Below the pieces are notes generated by a model. The model saw only the letters and a program-made list of their open reading frames with translations, made no database searches and had not been told where the DNA came from. From positions 9,623 through 73,622 of the forward strand of contig DATKPE010000012.1 in assembly GCA_035524335.1 (NCBI GenBank): 64,000 bases of DNA. Direction: 5' to 3'. This document shows positions 33,774-43,216 of the stretch, one piece after another (position 1 is the first letter of the stretch; every line of letters begins with the position of its first letter). Both the position numbers and the translations under genes were made by a program. This DNA comes from DATKPE01 sp035524335. GTDB lineage: Bacteria > Bacteroidota > Ignavibacteria > UBA10030 > SZUA-254.

Positions 33774-34427
33774 ATGAAAATATTCTGTTCTCTTCTTCTG
33801 CTCCTCGTTCTGAACCGGTTTCCGGCCTCCGCCGCCGTCGATACCGTGCTCAACGCCGGTTTCACCTTTTCTCCCTCCTCCATCACGATCCAGGCCGGGG
33901 ATACCGTTCTGTTCCTCCTCGCTTCGATCCATACCGCGCGTGAAGTCACCGAGGAGACCTGGAACGCGAATGGCACGACCTCGGACGGAGGATTCGATAC
34001 ACCGTTCGGCGGCGGGATGGTGGTGCTGACAACACCGGGGGTCTATTACTACGTTTGCAAGGTTCACGGTCCGTCCGGCATGAAGGGGACGATAACCGTT
34101 TCAGGGCCGACTGCGGTTGGGCAGGGACCGGCGGGACTGCCCGGGAGTTTCCGGCTCCGGCAGAATTATCCCAATCCGTTCAACCCGTCCACCGACATCC
34201 GATATGATCTCCCCGTGCAGAGTGAGGTTCATCTGGTCGTCTACGATCTTCGCGGAAATGTTGTCGCGAGGCTGGTGGATAAGACAGAGCCGGCGGGGAG
34301 CTACGTGATACACTGGAACGCGTATGACCGTCCGAGCGGGGTCTATTTTTACACCTTCGAAGCGGCCGGGCGGGCGGGATCGACCGGCGGGTACCGCACA
34401 ATGGGAAAAATGCTGCTCATGAAATAA
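33774..34427 (+). CDS. Small exported cupredoxin with T9SS sorting domain
   Basis: 217 residues. A signal peptide (to about 20) is followed by one plastocyanin-like domain. The copper ligands H53 (SIHTAREV), C95, H98 and M103 (VCKVHGPSGM) are all present, so type-1 copper binding is expected. From about residue 125 the T9SS sorting domain follows (RQNYPNPFNPSTDI...GVYFYTFE...KMLLMK), taking up almost half the protein. Likely a surface-attached electron carrier or copper-binding protein. Confidence 0.93.
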   Translation: MKIFCSLLLLLVLNRFPASAAVDTVLNAGFTFSPSSITIQAGDTVLFLLASIHTAREVTEETWNANGTTSDGGFDTPFGGGMVVLTTPGVYYYVCKVHGPSGMKGTITVSGPTAVGQGPAGLPGSFRLRQNYPNPFNPSTDIRYDLPVQSEVHLVVYDLRGNVVARLVDKTEPAGSYVIHWNAYDRPSGVYFYTFEAAGRAGSTGGYRTMGKMLLMK

Positions 34428-34466
34428 AACGTCCCGCCCCAGCGGGCCGGCGAAAAGGAGCCGTTC

Positions 34467-34883
34467 ATGCGATTTGCCAGAATCGTCTATTCCATCGCGG
34501 CAGTCTACGGACTGCTGGTCACATTTCCGCTCTTTTTCATGGAGCGGCTGGTGGGGGAACAGGATCCTCCTCCGATGACCCATGCCGAATATTATTACGC
34601 ATTTATTTCCATCGCCGTCCTCTGGCAGATCATCTTTATCTTCATCGCGCGTGATCCCGTACGCTATCATCCTTTAATGATATTTACGGTTTTCGAAAAA
34701 ATGACGCTTCTGCCAGGGTTCTTCGTTCTGTTTCCCCAGCATCGGTATCCCTCATCCTGGATCGCCCTCGGAGGCCTTGATCTTTTCTTCGGTCTGCTGT
34801 TTGCGGTTTCATGGATGAAAACCGGCAGGCGATCCGCCGTGGATTCTTCCGGAAGTTCCGCACCTTCTTCCGGCGGCCGATAA
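34467..34883 (+). CDS. Conserved four-helix membrane protein of unknown function
   Basis: 138 residues with four hydrophobic segments (about 5-25, 45-62, 75-90 and 97-117) and a serine-rich tail. A strong AAGGAG ribosome site lies 6 nt before the ATG. The acidic stretch GEQDPPPMTHAEYYYA between helices 1 and 2 is distinctive. Family not recognised with a function. It follows the cupredoxin gene by 39 bp and may share its transcript. Confidence 0.8.
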   Translation: MRFARIVYSIAAVYGLLVTFPLFFMERLVGEQDPPPMTHAEYYYAFISIAVLWQIIFIFIARDPVRYHPLMIFTVFEKMTLLPGFFVLFPQHRYPSSWIALGGLDLFFGLLFAVSWMKTGRRSAVDSSGSSAPSSGGR

Positions 34884-35004
34884 CCTCTCTGCCCCGGGTG
34901 ATGCATGCACACCGGCGTCCCGGCTTGCCATTTCCGGATAAAGGTCGTACAATTCTCTCCGGCCGAACCGGCCTGTCCGGAGAAATGTTGAAGATGCTGC
35001 CACA

Positions 35005-36372
35005 ATGCCCATAGGCCCGATGCCGTCGGCGAGAACAGTCATGCTGATCACCGCCTCTTCGCCTGAGATCAGGAGAGTGCGGCGGTCCCGCGTCCTGAAT
35101 TTCCAGCAGATCACCATGCCGTATCTGGCCGCCTTCGTCCCGCCGTCGTGGCGGGTCATCCATTTCGACGAGGAAGCCGGGCCGGTCGACGAATCCATTC
35201 CCGCCGATCTCGTCGCGATGACCTTTCACACGCCGAGTGCCTATCATGCCTACGCCATGGCCGGAAGATTCCGGTCGAAGGGAATTCCGGTTGTCCTCGG
35301 CGGACCGCACGTGACGCTGATGCCCGATGAAGCCGAACGCCATGCCGATGCGATTTTCATCGGCGAGGCGGAAGAGGAATGGCCCCGCTTTCTGAACGAT
35401 TTCGGGAAGGGGATGATCAGGAAAAGATATCACCCGGCGGAAGTTCCGGACCTTGCCGTCGCGCCGGTGCCGGTCAGGGAGCATTTTCACCGGCGCGATC
35501 ATACCGGCGGAGTGCTCTTTGCAACGCGCGGATGCACGCACGGCTGTGAATTCTGCACGCTCGCCGTCATGTACCGGCGTCTGTTCCGCACGCGGCCTGT
35601 GGATGCGGTCGCCGCGGAGTTCGCATCCTTCCGAGGGAAGATCGTGATTTTCTGGGACGACAACCTTGCGAACGACCGGGAGTATGCGAAGAAACTCTTC
35701 CGCGCGATCGCTCCCGCCGGGAAGTGGTGGAGCAGTCAGGTTAGCGTGGAGGCGGGGGCCGACGAGGAGTTTCTCCGTCTGGCCGCCCTCAGCGGATGCA
35801 AACAGCTGTTCCTCGGTCTCGAGTCGCTGTCGCAGGCGAGCATGGACGGCGCGGGAAAGAAATTCAACAGAGTCGACCGCTATGCGCGGATCATCGACAG
35901 GATCCACGCGCACGGGATAGCCGTCCAGGCCGGCATCGTGTTCGGATTCGATCACGACGATGAAACGATTTTTGAGAAGACCGTCCGTTTTCTGGATGCA
36001 TCCGGTGTGCAGAACGCCACCTTCAACATTCTCACACCGTATCCCGGGACGCCGCTGTTCCTTCGCCTCCAACGGGAGGGACGCATTCTTTCGCGGGACT
36101 GGCGAAGGTACAACGGCCGCGGCGATGTGGTCTTCACGCCGAAGCTCATGAGCCCGGAGATCCTCCGTGACGGTTTCATTTATGCAACGAAGCATTTCTA
36201 TTCCGCCGGCAGTATCATGCGCAGGCTCGCACGATCGCCGGTCGGTCTCTGGTGGACACTTCCGCTGAATACCGCCTACGCATCGGCACTGCTCCTTCAC
36301 CCGGTATCCGTACCGGCGCTTCCTTCCCTCACCGCCGAATATCTGCCGGAGTCGGGTCCGCTTCCGGCATAA
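35005..36372 (+). CDS. B12-binding-domain radical SAM protein
   Basis: 455 residues. An N-terminal cobalamin-binding-type Rossmann domain (about 10-145; PVVLGGPHVTLMPDEA, ADAIFIGEAEEEWPRF) precedes a radical SAM barrel. The cluster motif is RGCTHGCEFC, with CxxxCxxC cysteines. IVIFWDDNL and KQLFLGLESLS are typical later strands, and a DUF4070-like tail follows. The start is ambiguous between ATGs at 35005, 35020 and 35041; none has a good ribosome site. Substrate unknown. Relatives (BchE/HpnJ-like, hopanoid or lipid modifiers) suggest C-methylation or related radical chemistry. Confidence 0.9.
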   Translation: MPIGPMPSARTVMLITASSPEIRRVRRSRVLNFQQITMPYLAAFVPPSWRVIHFDEEAGPVDESIPADLVAMTFHTPSAYHAYAMAGRFRSKGIPVVLGGPHVTLMPDEAERHADAIFIGEAEEEWPRFLNDFGKGMIRKRYHPAEVPDLAVAPVPVREHFHRRDHTGGVLFATRGCTHGCEFCTLAVMYRRLFRTRPVDAVAAEFASFRGKIVIFWDDNLANDREYAKKLFRAIAPAGKWWSSQVSVEAGADEEFLRLAALSGCKQLFLGLESLSQASMDGAGKKFNRVDRYARIIDRIHAHGIAVQAGIVFGFDHDDETIFEKTVRFLDASGVQNATFNILTPYPGTPLFLRLQREGRILSRDWRRYNGRGDVVFTPKLMSPEILRDGFIYATKHFYSAGSIMRRLARSPVGLWWTLPLNTAYASALLLHPVSVPALPSLTAEYLPESGPLPA

Positions 36373-37193
36373 GATCATTCATCTTTCCGGCCTGACCAGC
36401 CTGCGCGCTGGCTCCGCGGGAAACCCGTGAATTCGAAGTATAATGCGCATCCGGGATGCATCGGCGACAGGCAGGGAAAACCGTGTTGACCTTGTAGTAT
36501 AAAATTCGGATCTTCGTACTGTGCCGCACGACCCGCCGGCTCTCCCGTTCCGGGATGGAACTGCCGGGCGATCATACAATCCCCGTTCTTCATCACCCCC
36601 TGTCGTTCATGAATTCCAATCTCCTCCGAATCCGATACAGGCTGAGTAAACCAGACGAAGGATTTTTTTCACAACCGACAGCGCCGGCGCCATCACGATG
36701 GAGCTTGAAATAATCTGGACAGATACCGGTTTGCGGATATGCTTCTGCCGGGGCACGGGTACTGGGTGAATGTCGCCGGGGAAGGGATCCTGACGATCGG
36801 ATCCGGGTCACCGCCCAGACCGATTCGAAGGAATCATTCGTGAAGACGTCCAAAATGCTTTTGATGAAGTAATGGACGGAGAAGGGGAGGCCCGGAAAGC
36901 CCCGGATGGAGAATTCGGATCTTTTTGCCGGCGGCGGGGTCAGGGTGCGGTATTGCGGATCTGCATTGCTTGAAAGTTTAGCGGTTGTTTTGTATAATTT
37001 TGATACACGGCAGTTTTCTGCGCAATGGCGGCCATGCCCTGCCGGGTCCTTCCTTTGATCATCGCTCCTTCGTTCTTCTTGAACCCCGCCCCGTAATAAC
37101 CGGCGCTCGTCCGACGGGCGGAGTCATATCGTTTTGACAGGGAATCGCATCCGGGTCCCTGCTGAATCTGACATGTGCAAGGAGATGACGCTT
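36373..37193. other. Intergenic region with a decayed gene
   Basis: About 820 bp between the radical SAM gene and the next exported protein. It holds the T9SS-cargo remnant at 36709-36872; the rest shows no intact frame, RNA or repeat that I can support. The A+T-rich segment 36965-37010 may carry the promoter of the following operon. Confidence 0.55.
36709..36872 (+). pseudogene. Remnant of a T9SS cargo gene
   Basis: From 36709 the frame reads RFADMLLPGHGYWVNVAGEG, the second half of the WNLISLP/GYWV module seen in three intact cargos here. It is preceded by an in-frame TGA (36706) and runs to TGA at 36841. In another frame, the last bases read ESFVKTSKMLLMK followed by TAA at 36870, which is the end of a T9SS sorting domain. 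The NYPNPFNP core that should lie between is absent, so the gene has suffered a deletion and a frameshift, and its 5' part is gone. Confidence 0.7.
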
Positions 37194-37868
37194 ATGCCGC
37201 ACTCCAAAAATCGGTTCGTTTTGATCGCTGTCGCCCTCGGCCTGTTATTCCCGGTGGTTCATCGTACTCTGTTATCCCAGTCGCTGGACGATACGGTGAA
37301 GTCGGTTGCCCGCGAGGGGGTTCAGGCGTATCTGCAGAAAATACGGCCGGGGTCGGAAATGCGGTACGGATTCACCGACCGGGCCGAATTCCGTTCGGTG
37401 GCCGTCGGATCTCCCATGCGGATCTATTCGATTCCCACCGATTCCCTCCGGGAGGAGATACGATCCGACCGGCGGTATCTCATCGATATGGGAGAATGGA
37501 AGGTTCCCGTCATGATTGGCGACGAGACGAGGGCGATGCTGACGGTGGCGAAGGTCGGGGGAAGCCTGAAAGTGGTCGAGCTGAGCGGCGCCCAGCTGGC
37601 GCATGAGATCGACGAGTTCAGCAGGAGGCATCCGGCGGAGCGGAAAGGGTTTCTCCGGCTCTATCAGGCCCACTGCGATTTTCTCATTCTGACCGGGACG
37701 GGAGGAACTGCCGAGAGGGGGGATCTTTATCCTCTCGGATCGGCGATGACGTCGTTCTCCCGCCAGCATCTGCAGGACGGAAAACCGTACTCGTTCCGGG
37801 CGCTCCTGCCCGTTATCCGTCAGAAATACCGGGATGATCATTTGTTCCACGGAAAGACGGACAGGTGA
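37194..37868 (+). CDS. Exported protein of unknown function, partner of a papain-like peptidase gene
   Basis: Start taken at ATG 37194, 9 nt after AAGGAG; an ATG at 37185 directly abuts that site. The protein (224 residues) begins MPHSKNRFVLIAVALGLLF, a signal peptide. The mature part (about 195 residues) has no family I recognise. It looks alpha/beta, with VREGVQAYLQKI-like helices and a LIDMGEWKVPVMIGDE strand pair. It stops 13 bp before the papain-like peptidase gene, so the two form an operon. An inhibitor, chaperone or substrate role is possible by analogy with other protease/inhibitor gene pairs, but nothing in the sequence proves it. Confidence 0.8.
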   Translation: MPHSKNRFVLIAVALGLLFPVVHRTLLSQSLDDTVKSVAREGVQAYLQKIRPGSEMRYGFTDRAEFRSVAVGSPMRIYSIPTDSLREEIRSDRRYLIDMGEWKVPVMIGDETRAMLTVAKVGGSLKVVELSGAQLAHEIDEFSRRHPAERKGFLRLYQAHCDFLILTGTGGTAERGDLYPLGSAMTSFSRQHLQDGKPYSFRALLPVIRQKYRDDHLFHGKTDR

Positions 37869-37881
37869 GGGAGCCGGCGCC

Positions 37882-40686
37882 ATGAAAAACTTCATCCTGA
37901 TATGCGGAATCTGTCTTGCGGCGGTTTTCTTTCCGGACAGAGCGGGCAGTCAGATTTTGAACGTGCCGCTCGTGATACAGGAACAGAATGAATGGTGCTG
38001 GGACGCCACGAGCTGTTGCGTGCTGGGCTACTACGGCGTCGATGTCGATCAGTGCGTTGTGGCGGAGTTCACCCGCACCCATGCGGTCTGGCACAATTTC
38101 GGATCGGTCAACTGCTGTGAGGATCCGGGCCAGGGATGCAACTACCCCAACCAAATGTGGGGAGATCCGGGAAGCGCCCAGGCTGTGATGCAGGAGTGGG
38201 GGGTCCAGAATTACGGATATTATCCCAACCTCTCGCCGGAGCAGATTCAGTCGGAACTGGCGGCGGCCCATCCCTTCATCATGCTCTGGTCCTGGACGAC
38301 GGGAGGGGGACACGCCCTGGTGGGGCACGGTCTGATCGGATCCTCGCTGTATTATATGGATCCCTGGCCCGGCGACGGATACACCATCGCCGACTACAGC
38401 TGGGTTGTCAGTTCGTCCGATCATACCTGGAGCGGCGTCAACGTCATCACGAGCCCGTTTGTCGACAACCCGCTCCCCCCGACCGGTCTGAGCGCCTACA
38501 GCGATTACCGCACGCCGACTGCTGTGACGCTACGCTGGAGCGATCCCACGGCGATGAGAAGCGGGCTGGAGATTCCCGCATTCACGATCGATATATTCCG
38601 CGATACGACGCTGATCGGACAGGTGGGAGGCGGCATCATGAGCTTCACCGACACGGGGCTCGTCACGCATGCGCTCTGCCGGTACCGGGTGCGCGCCGAA
38701 GTATCGGGTATACGCGGATCGGCGGTCCTCGATTCCTGTTTTGCCGGCGGCAGTGCGATACCGCAGGCCCCGACCTCTTTCTGGGCGCGGGACGGCGCGG
38801 ACGGTTCCCATCTCTGGTGGGTGAATCCTTCCCGGCAGATCGACGGGACCCCGCTGAACGATATGGGCCAGATTCTCATCTACCGGGACGGAATTCTTGT
38901 CGACAGCGCCGCCCAGTCGTCCGCGGACTCGGGGCAGGTCCGTTTTCATGTTGATCCTGCGGCCGGATATCATGCCTATTATCTCCGAACCCGCGACACG
39001 GAATCGCCCGCGCACGCCAGCGACGCGACCGCACAGGTTATCGCCTTTGGCGGGCTCGCCACTTCGGACGTGGAGGATTTCGAGAACGGTACGGCGAATC
39101 TCTACCGGATCGGCTCCTGGGATACAACGCAGGCGCTGGCCCTCAGCGGCCGCGCCTCGCTTACCGACAGTCCGTACGGCAACAGCCTTCCGGGGACGAT
39201 CTCCGACGTCTGGTTCCCGCCGTGCATACTGTCCGATGAATCGTTCCTGCAGTTGTATCAGATCGCGATCGTCGATCCGGCCACGTCGCTCGCCAGAATC
39301 GATATCAGCACCGATAACCGGCATTCATTCAAAACGCTCGGCATCTACAACTGGAATTCCTTCCCGGAATGGGCCGATTCCGTCGCGAACCCGGGTGACT
39401 GGAGAAAAACGCTGTTCGATCTCCGGAAATATCTGTTCGATACCGTCACGGTCCGTCTCCGGCTGGTCACCACGACCCACAACATGGGGGACGGCTGGTA
39501 CATCGACAGCGTGAGCGTGCTCCCCTCCAACCTGATTGTGACCGATTCGATCAGAACGGTGTCGGGCTGGAACCTTCTGTCGCTCCCGGTGAAGCCTTCC
39601 GCAACCCGCTGTGCCGATCTCTATCCGTGCGCATCGTCCCCGGCATTCGCATACACGGGCGCGTACGAACCGATCGATTCCGTCTGTGCGGGACTCGGGT
39701 TCTGGCTGAAGTTCGATACCGCCTCGGTGATTCCGATGACCGGCAGGGATGTAACCTCCGACAGCATTGCGGTCGCCGCCGGATGGAATATCATCGGCGC
39801 CCTTACGGAATCCGTCCCTCTCTCCTCGGTGACGGTCCATCCCCCGGATCTGCTGGAATCGCAGTTCTTCGCTTATGACGGCGGGTATTCCATCGCCTCT
39901 TCTCTTGACCCCGGAAAAGGATACTGGGTCCGGACGAAGCAGAGCGGCGCCATCGTTCTGAGAGCCGGATCGGCGGTTCCGGAAGCCGCAGGCATCCGGA
40001 AAACCGATACACCGGCAGGAGAGAATCTGCTCTTCCTGTCGGATGTGGCCGGGCATTCGCAAACCCTGACCTTCGGTGCGGGAAACGGTACATCCCGGGC
40101 GAGGGTTCCGGATGTTCTTCCGCCCCTGCCGCCGGGCGGCATGTTCGATATCCGGTTCGCTACCGGCAGGAGCCGATCGGTCGTTCCGCCGGACAGCAGA
40201 ACGGTATGTCTGATCGCGCTCACCGGAGTCCGTTATCCTCTGGAAGTACGGTGGCAGATCCATTCCGGTCAGGCGACCGGCTGGGCACTGCAGTTTGATT
40301 CAACGACACTCGGGATGAAAGGAAACGGCACTGCGACGATTCCGGCGTCTCCAGGCACACTGGAGCTGGTCTACACCCCGGGCGGTCTGCAGGAGATCCC
40401 GGTCGCATTTTCACTGGCACAGAATTATCCCAATCCGTTCAACCCCTCCACCGCGGTCGGATACGGGCTCCCGGTCGATTGCCGCGTAAAACTGGAGGTG
40501 TACAATGTCATCGGCGGGCTGGTCGCGAGACTCAGGGATGGGGTCGAGCGGGCCGGTTACCGGCGCGCCGTGTGGAACGCGTCCTCGCTTCCGTCGGGGA
40601 TATATTTTTACCGCCTCGAGGCGGCCGGCGTCGCCGATGCGAAAACCGCATTCGTCGAGGTCAAAAAAATGCTCCTGCTCAAGTAA
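37882..40686 (+). CDS. Papain-like cysteine peptidase with T9SS sorting domain
   Basis: Start at 37882 (MKNFILICGICLAAVFF, 934 residues), preceded by a GAGGGAG ribosome site. The mature N-terminus holds QEQNEWCWDATSCC, the Q...WCWxA signature of AvrRpt2/C39-like papain-fold peptidases, with C39 as nucleophile. The His is H144 or H149 (GGGHALVGHG) and the acid D160 or D165 (MDPWPGDGY). Extra cysteines (CCEDPGQGC) could form disulphides. Next come two fibronectin-III-like domains, a MAM/jelly-roll-like domain (about 405-550) and the twofold WNLLSLP/GFWLKF module. The protein ends in a T9SS domain (AQNYPNPFNP...IYFYRLE...KMLLLK). It is an exported, cell-attached protease with an adhesive-looking middle region. 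Confidence 0.92.
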   Translation: MKNFILICGICLAAVFFPDRAGSQILNVPLVIQEQNEWCWDATSCCVLGYYGVDVDQCVVAEFTRTHAVWHNFGSVNCCEDPGQGCNYPNQMWGDPGSAQAVMQEWGVQNYGYYPNLSPEQIQSELAAAHPFIMLWSWTTGGGHALVGHGLIGSSLYYMDPWPGDGYTIADYSWVVSSSDHTWSGVNVITSPFVDNPLPPTGLSAYSDYRTPTAVTLRWSDPTAMRSGLEIPAFTIDIFRDTTLIGQVGGGIMSFTDTGLVTHALCRYRVRAEVSGIRGSAVLDSCFAGGSAIPQAPTSFWARDGADGSHLWWVNPSRQIDGTPLNDMGQILIYRDGILVDSAAQSSADSGQVRFHVDPAAGYHAYYLRTRDTESPAHASDATAQVIAFGGLATSDVEDFENGTANLYRIGSWDTTQALALSGRASLTDSPYGNSLPGTISDVWFPPCILSDESFLQLYQIAIVDPATSLARIDISTDNRHSFKTLGIYNWNSFPEWADSVANPGDWRKTLFDLRKYLFDTVTVRLRLVTTTHNMGDGWYIDSVSVLPSNLIVTDSIRTVSGWNLLSLPVKPSATRCADLYPCASSPAFAYTGAYEPIDSVCAGLGFWLKFDTASVIPMTGRDVTSDSIAVAAGWNIIGALTESVPLSSVTVHPPDLLESQFFAYDGGYSIASSLDPGKGYWVRTKQSGAIVLRAGSAVPEAAGIRKTDTPAGENLLFLSDVAGHSQTLTFGAGNGTSRARVPDVLPPLPPGGMFDIRFATGRSRSVVPPDSRTVCLIALTGVRYPLEVRWQIHSGQATGWALQFDSTTLGMKGNGTATIPASPGTLELVYTPGGLQEIPVAFSLAQNYPNPFNPSTAVGYGLPVDCRVKLEVYNVIGGLVARLRDGVERAGYRRAVWNASSLPSGIYFYRLEAAGVADAKTAFVEVKKMLLLK

Positions 40687-40710
40687 AAACTGTGTGCCTG
40701 ACACGCACTG

Positions 40711-40739
40711 AACCCGGTCATGTGTAGACCGGGTTTTTT
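40711..40739 (+). terminator. Rho-independent terminator
   Basis: AACCCGGTC-ATGTGTA-GACCGGGTT, a 9-bp perfect stem, followed by T4 and located 25 nt after the peptidase stop codon. Confidence 0.85.
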
Positions 40740-40861
40740 ATGATCCGGAATGGCAACGGCAGAAGGGCACGGGCGTAACACCGCCCGAATTCCTGGAGGG
40801 TCGTGCAACTATCACCGCCGGATCTTCGTATATATTCATCAATCAGCAGAAGGTGAGGACG

Positions 40862-42295
40862 ATGAACAGGCGTACAATCATGCTGTCGGCAGTTCTGGCG
40901 GGTTTTCTTATACTGCAGAGTATTGTTTCCGCCCGGCAGGCGGGCGAACTGGCGGCAACGCCGGAGGGAAGGATCGTACAGTCCTATATCGCCGCGTTCA
41001 ATGCTCAGGACGAACTGCAGATGAAACGTTTTCTGGAAACGAACCTGGCGCCGGAGGCGCTGAAGGAGCGGAGCGTCGATCAGCGGATGGAACGGTTCCG
41101 GATGATGAAATCGGATATCCGGTCGATCACACTCACCGGCCTGTTCGCCTCCCGTCCGGGAGAGGTTGCGGTGAAGGCCCGGAACGGTTCAGGGGGAGCG
41201 ATCACGCTCACGTTCGGTTTCACGCCTGATCCGGTTAAAATGACAACGCTCCGGATCGAGCTCGGGGATCAGCCGCCGGCGCAGGGCGGACCGCCGATTC
41301 CGGCAGGAGCAATCCTGGATTCGATGAAGCAGGCGATCGAGAGCCGCGTCTCCGCCGATCAGTTCTCGGGTGCCGTTCTGATTGCGCAGGATTCGACATT
41401 GCTGTATACACACGCATGGGGAAGCGCCGACAAGCGGTTCTCCACTCCCAATACCGTCGAAACAAAATTCAATCTCGGGTCGATCAACAAGCTGTTCACC
41501 CGTCTGGCTGTCGGTCAGCTTGCGGAGGCGGGGAAGTTGTCGTTCGACGATCACTTCATCCGCTATCTTCCGGATTATCCGGATCCGGAGATCGCACGCA
41601 AGGTCACCATTCGGCAGTTGTTGACCATGACGTCGGGCATGGGAGATTTCTTCGGGGATGAATTCGCCGCGGCCCCCAAGAACCGCATCCGTTCGCTTGC
41701 GGATTATCTTCCGTTCTTCGTCCACAAGCCGCTCGAATTCGAACCGGGAACGTCACAGCGGTACTCAAACGCGGGTTACATCGTTCTCGGTCTGATCATC
41801 GAGAAAATTTCGGGGGAAAATTACTACGATTATGTGAACAGCCATATCGTCCGCCCGGCGGGAATGACCGGTACGGGATATTTTGAGATGGACGGCGTCA
41901 CGCCGAACCTCGCCACCGGCTATCAGCATCCCGGGGGATCCGGCAGCGGATGGGAATGCAACATCTACACAGCGCCGGCCCGGGGAAGTTCTGCCGGGGG
42001 AGGATATTCGACCGTCGGCGACATGCTGAGGTTTCTCCGCGCGATCCGTTCCGGACGCCTGCTGACTCCGCGCTATTCGGAATGGATATTCACCGGCGCT
42101 CTCCCGCACTCCGATCCCTCCCTGCCGGTCAGAACCGGAAGCCTCGGGATCGCGGGCGGCGCTCCGGGCATCAACGCTGCAGTTGAATACGATGCGGATC
42201 GGGACAGGGCCATCATCGTGCTTTCAAACTACAGCCCTCCGGCCGCCGTCGATCTCGCCGCTCTCCTGCGGGCATACATGAACCGGATCAGGTGA
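40862..42295 (+). CDS. Exported serine hydrolase (class C beta-lactamase/PBP-like)
   Basis: Start at ATG 40862, with AGGTGAGG just upstream; a GTG at 40853 is also possible. 477 residues: signal peptide, then an NTF2-like or similar alpha/beta domain (about 35-135), then the beta-lactamase-like domain. The catalytic SxxK is S207-I-N-K210 (NLGSINKLFT) and the YxN motif Y301-S-N303. The third motif reads GGAPG rather than HxG. This suits an esterase, D-aminopeptidase or carboxypeptidase rather than a resistance enzyme. It is flanked by a terminator upstream, so it has its own promoter. Confidence 0.9.
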   Translation: MNRRTIMLSAVLAGFLILQSIVSARQAGELAATPEGRIVQSYIAAFNAQDELQMKRFLETNLAPEALKERSVDQRMERFRMMKSDIRSITLTGLFASRPGEVAVKARNGSGGAITLTFGFTPDPVKMTTLRIELGDQPPAQGGPPIPAGAILDSMKQAIESRVSADQFSGAVLIAQDSTLLYTHAWGSADKRFSTPNTVETKFNLGSINKLFTRLAVGQLAEAGKLSFDDHFIRYLPDYPDPEIARKVTIRQLLTMTSGMGDFFGDEFAAAPKNRIRSLADYLPFFVHKPLEFEPGTSQRYSNAGYIVLGLIIEKISGENYYDYVNSHIVRPAGMTGTGYFEMDGVTPNLATGYQHPGGSGSGWECNIYTAPARGSSAGGGYSTVGDMLRFLRAIRSGRLLTPRYSEWIFTGALPHSDPSLPVRTGSLGIAGGAPGINAAVEYDADRDRAIIVLSNYSPPAAVDLAALLRAYMNRIR

Positions 42296-42379
42296 ACCGG
42301 ATCCGGGAGGCCTGATTTTCCGCCGGTCTCTTGCCCGCTCCGTGTGGTCTGCGTATATTCTACGGGGACATCCTCTGCC

Positions 42380-43147
42380 ATGATGATTCCGAACGAAACA
42401 GATCCCCTCTCAACCCCGGAGCATAACGCGCGGCATGCGCTGGACTCCGACCGGAGCGTCGCCGGAAAACCGGACCACCTGTATCTGAGAGCCACAGTAT
42501 CCTGTCTTGTTCTGCTTATCGTGATGTCGCTTCTTCTCTTCGTCTGTGCGGGAACAGTTGCGTATCCGGAAGGATGGAACTATCTCGCGCTGTCCGGCCT
42601 CTCGGGCGCCGGTATTACCCTCTACCTGATGAAAAAAGACCCGTCACTCCTGCGGAGGCGGATGCGCGGGGGACCGACAGCGGAACGCCAGCCGAAACAG
42701 AAAATCATCCAGCTGATCGCAGGCATCGGCTATTTCGGAGCTCTCGCAGTTCCGGCGGCTGTGCGCCGTGCGGGCTGGCCTGCTCTTCCGCTCTGGGCGG
42801 TGATCGCGGGGGATGCGGTCTATCTGGCGGGGAACTCTCTCATCTTCCTCGTCTGCCGTGTCAACCCGTTTGCCGCATCGACGATCGGCATCGCGCCGGG
42901 TCAGACGGTGGTATCGGACGGGCCGTATGCGGTGGTTCGCCATCCGATGTATGCCGGCGCGCTCCTGATGATGGCCGCCATGCCTCTGACGCTTGGCTCG
43001 CTCGCAGGTTTCCTGCCCTCCGCCGTTGTCGTTCTGGCAATGGTCCGGCGGTTGTTGGAGGAGGAAAAATTTCTCGCCGTCAATCTGCCCGGTTACGGGC
43101 AATATATGAGGAACGTTCCGCATCGCCTTCTGCCGGGGTTCTGGTGA
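42380..43147 (+). CDS. Isoprenylcysteine carboxyl methyltransferase-family membrane protein
   Basis: Start taken at 42380 (MMIPNETDP, 255 residues). Five or so membrane helices precede the C-terminal signature GPYAVVRHPMYAGALLM and the LLEEEKFLAVNLPGYGQYM tail of the ICMT/PEMT family, which holds the SAM-binding His and Glu residues. Bacterial members methylate lipids or unknown small molecules. The next gene is another methyltransferase, 69 bp downstream, but no shared pathway is evident. Confidence 0.88.
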   Translation: MMIPNETDPLSTPEHNARHALDSDRSVAGKPDHLYLRATVSCLVLLIVMSLLLFVCAGTVAYPEGWNYLALSGLSGAGITLYLMKKDPSLLRRRMRGGPTAERQPKQKIIQLIAGIGYFGALAVPAAVRRAGWPALPLWAVIAGDAVYLAGNSLIFLVCRVNPFAASTIGIAPGQTVVSDGPYAVVRHPMYAGALLMMAAMPLTLGSLAGFLPSAVVVLAMVRRLLEEEKFLAVNLPGYGQYMRNVPHRLLPGFW

Positions 43148-43216
43148 TCCGGATCTCCTGCGGAGGTACGGTGCAGTGGGAGAAATGATTATACAACAGT
43201 TCTGAACGGATGGACA

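Noticed and set aside
34684..36378. 564-codon minus-strand frame over the radical SAM gene
   Set aside because: Opposite strand encodes the CxxxCxxC enzyme; this one has shadow composition.
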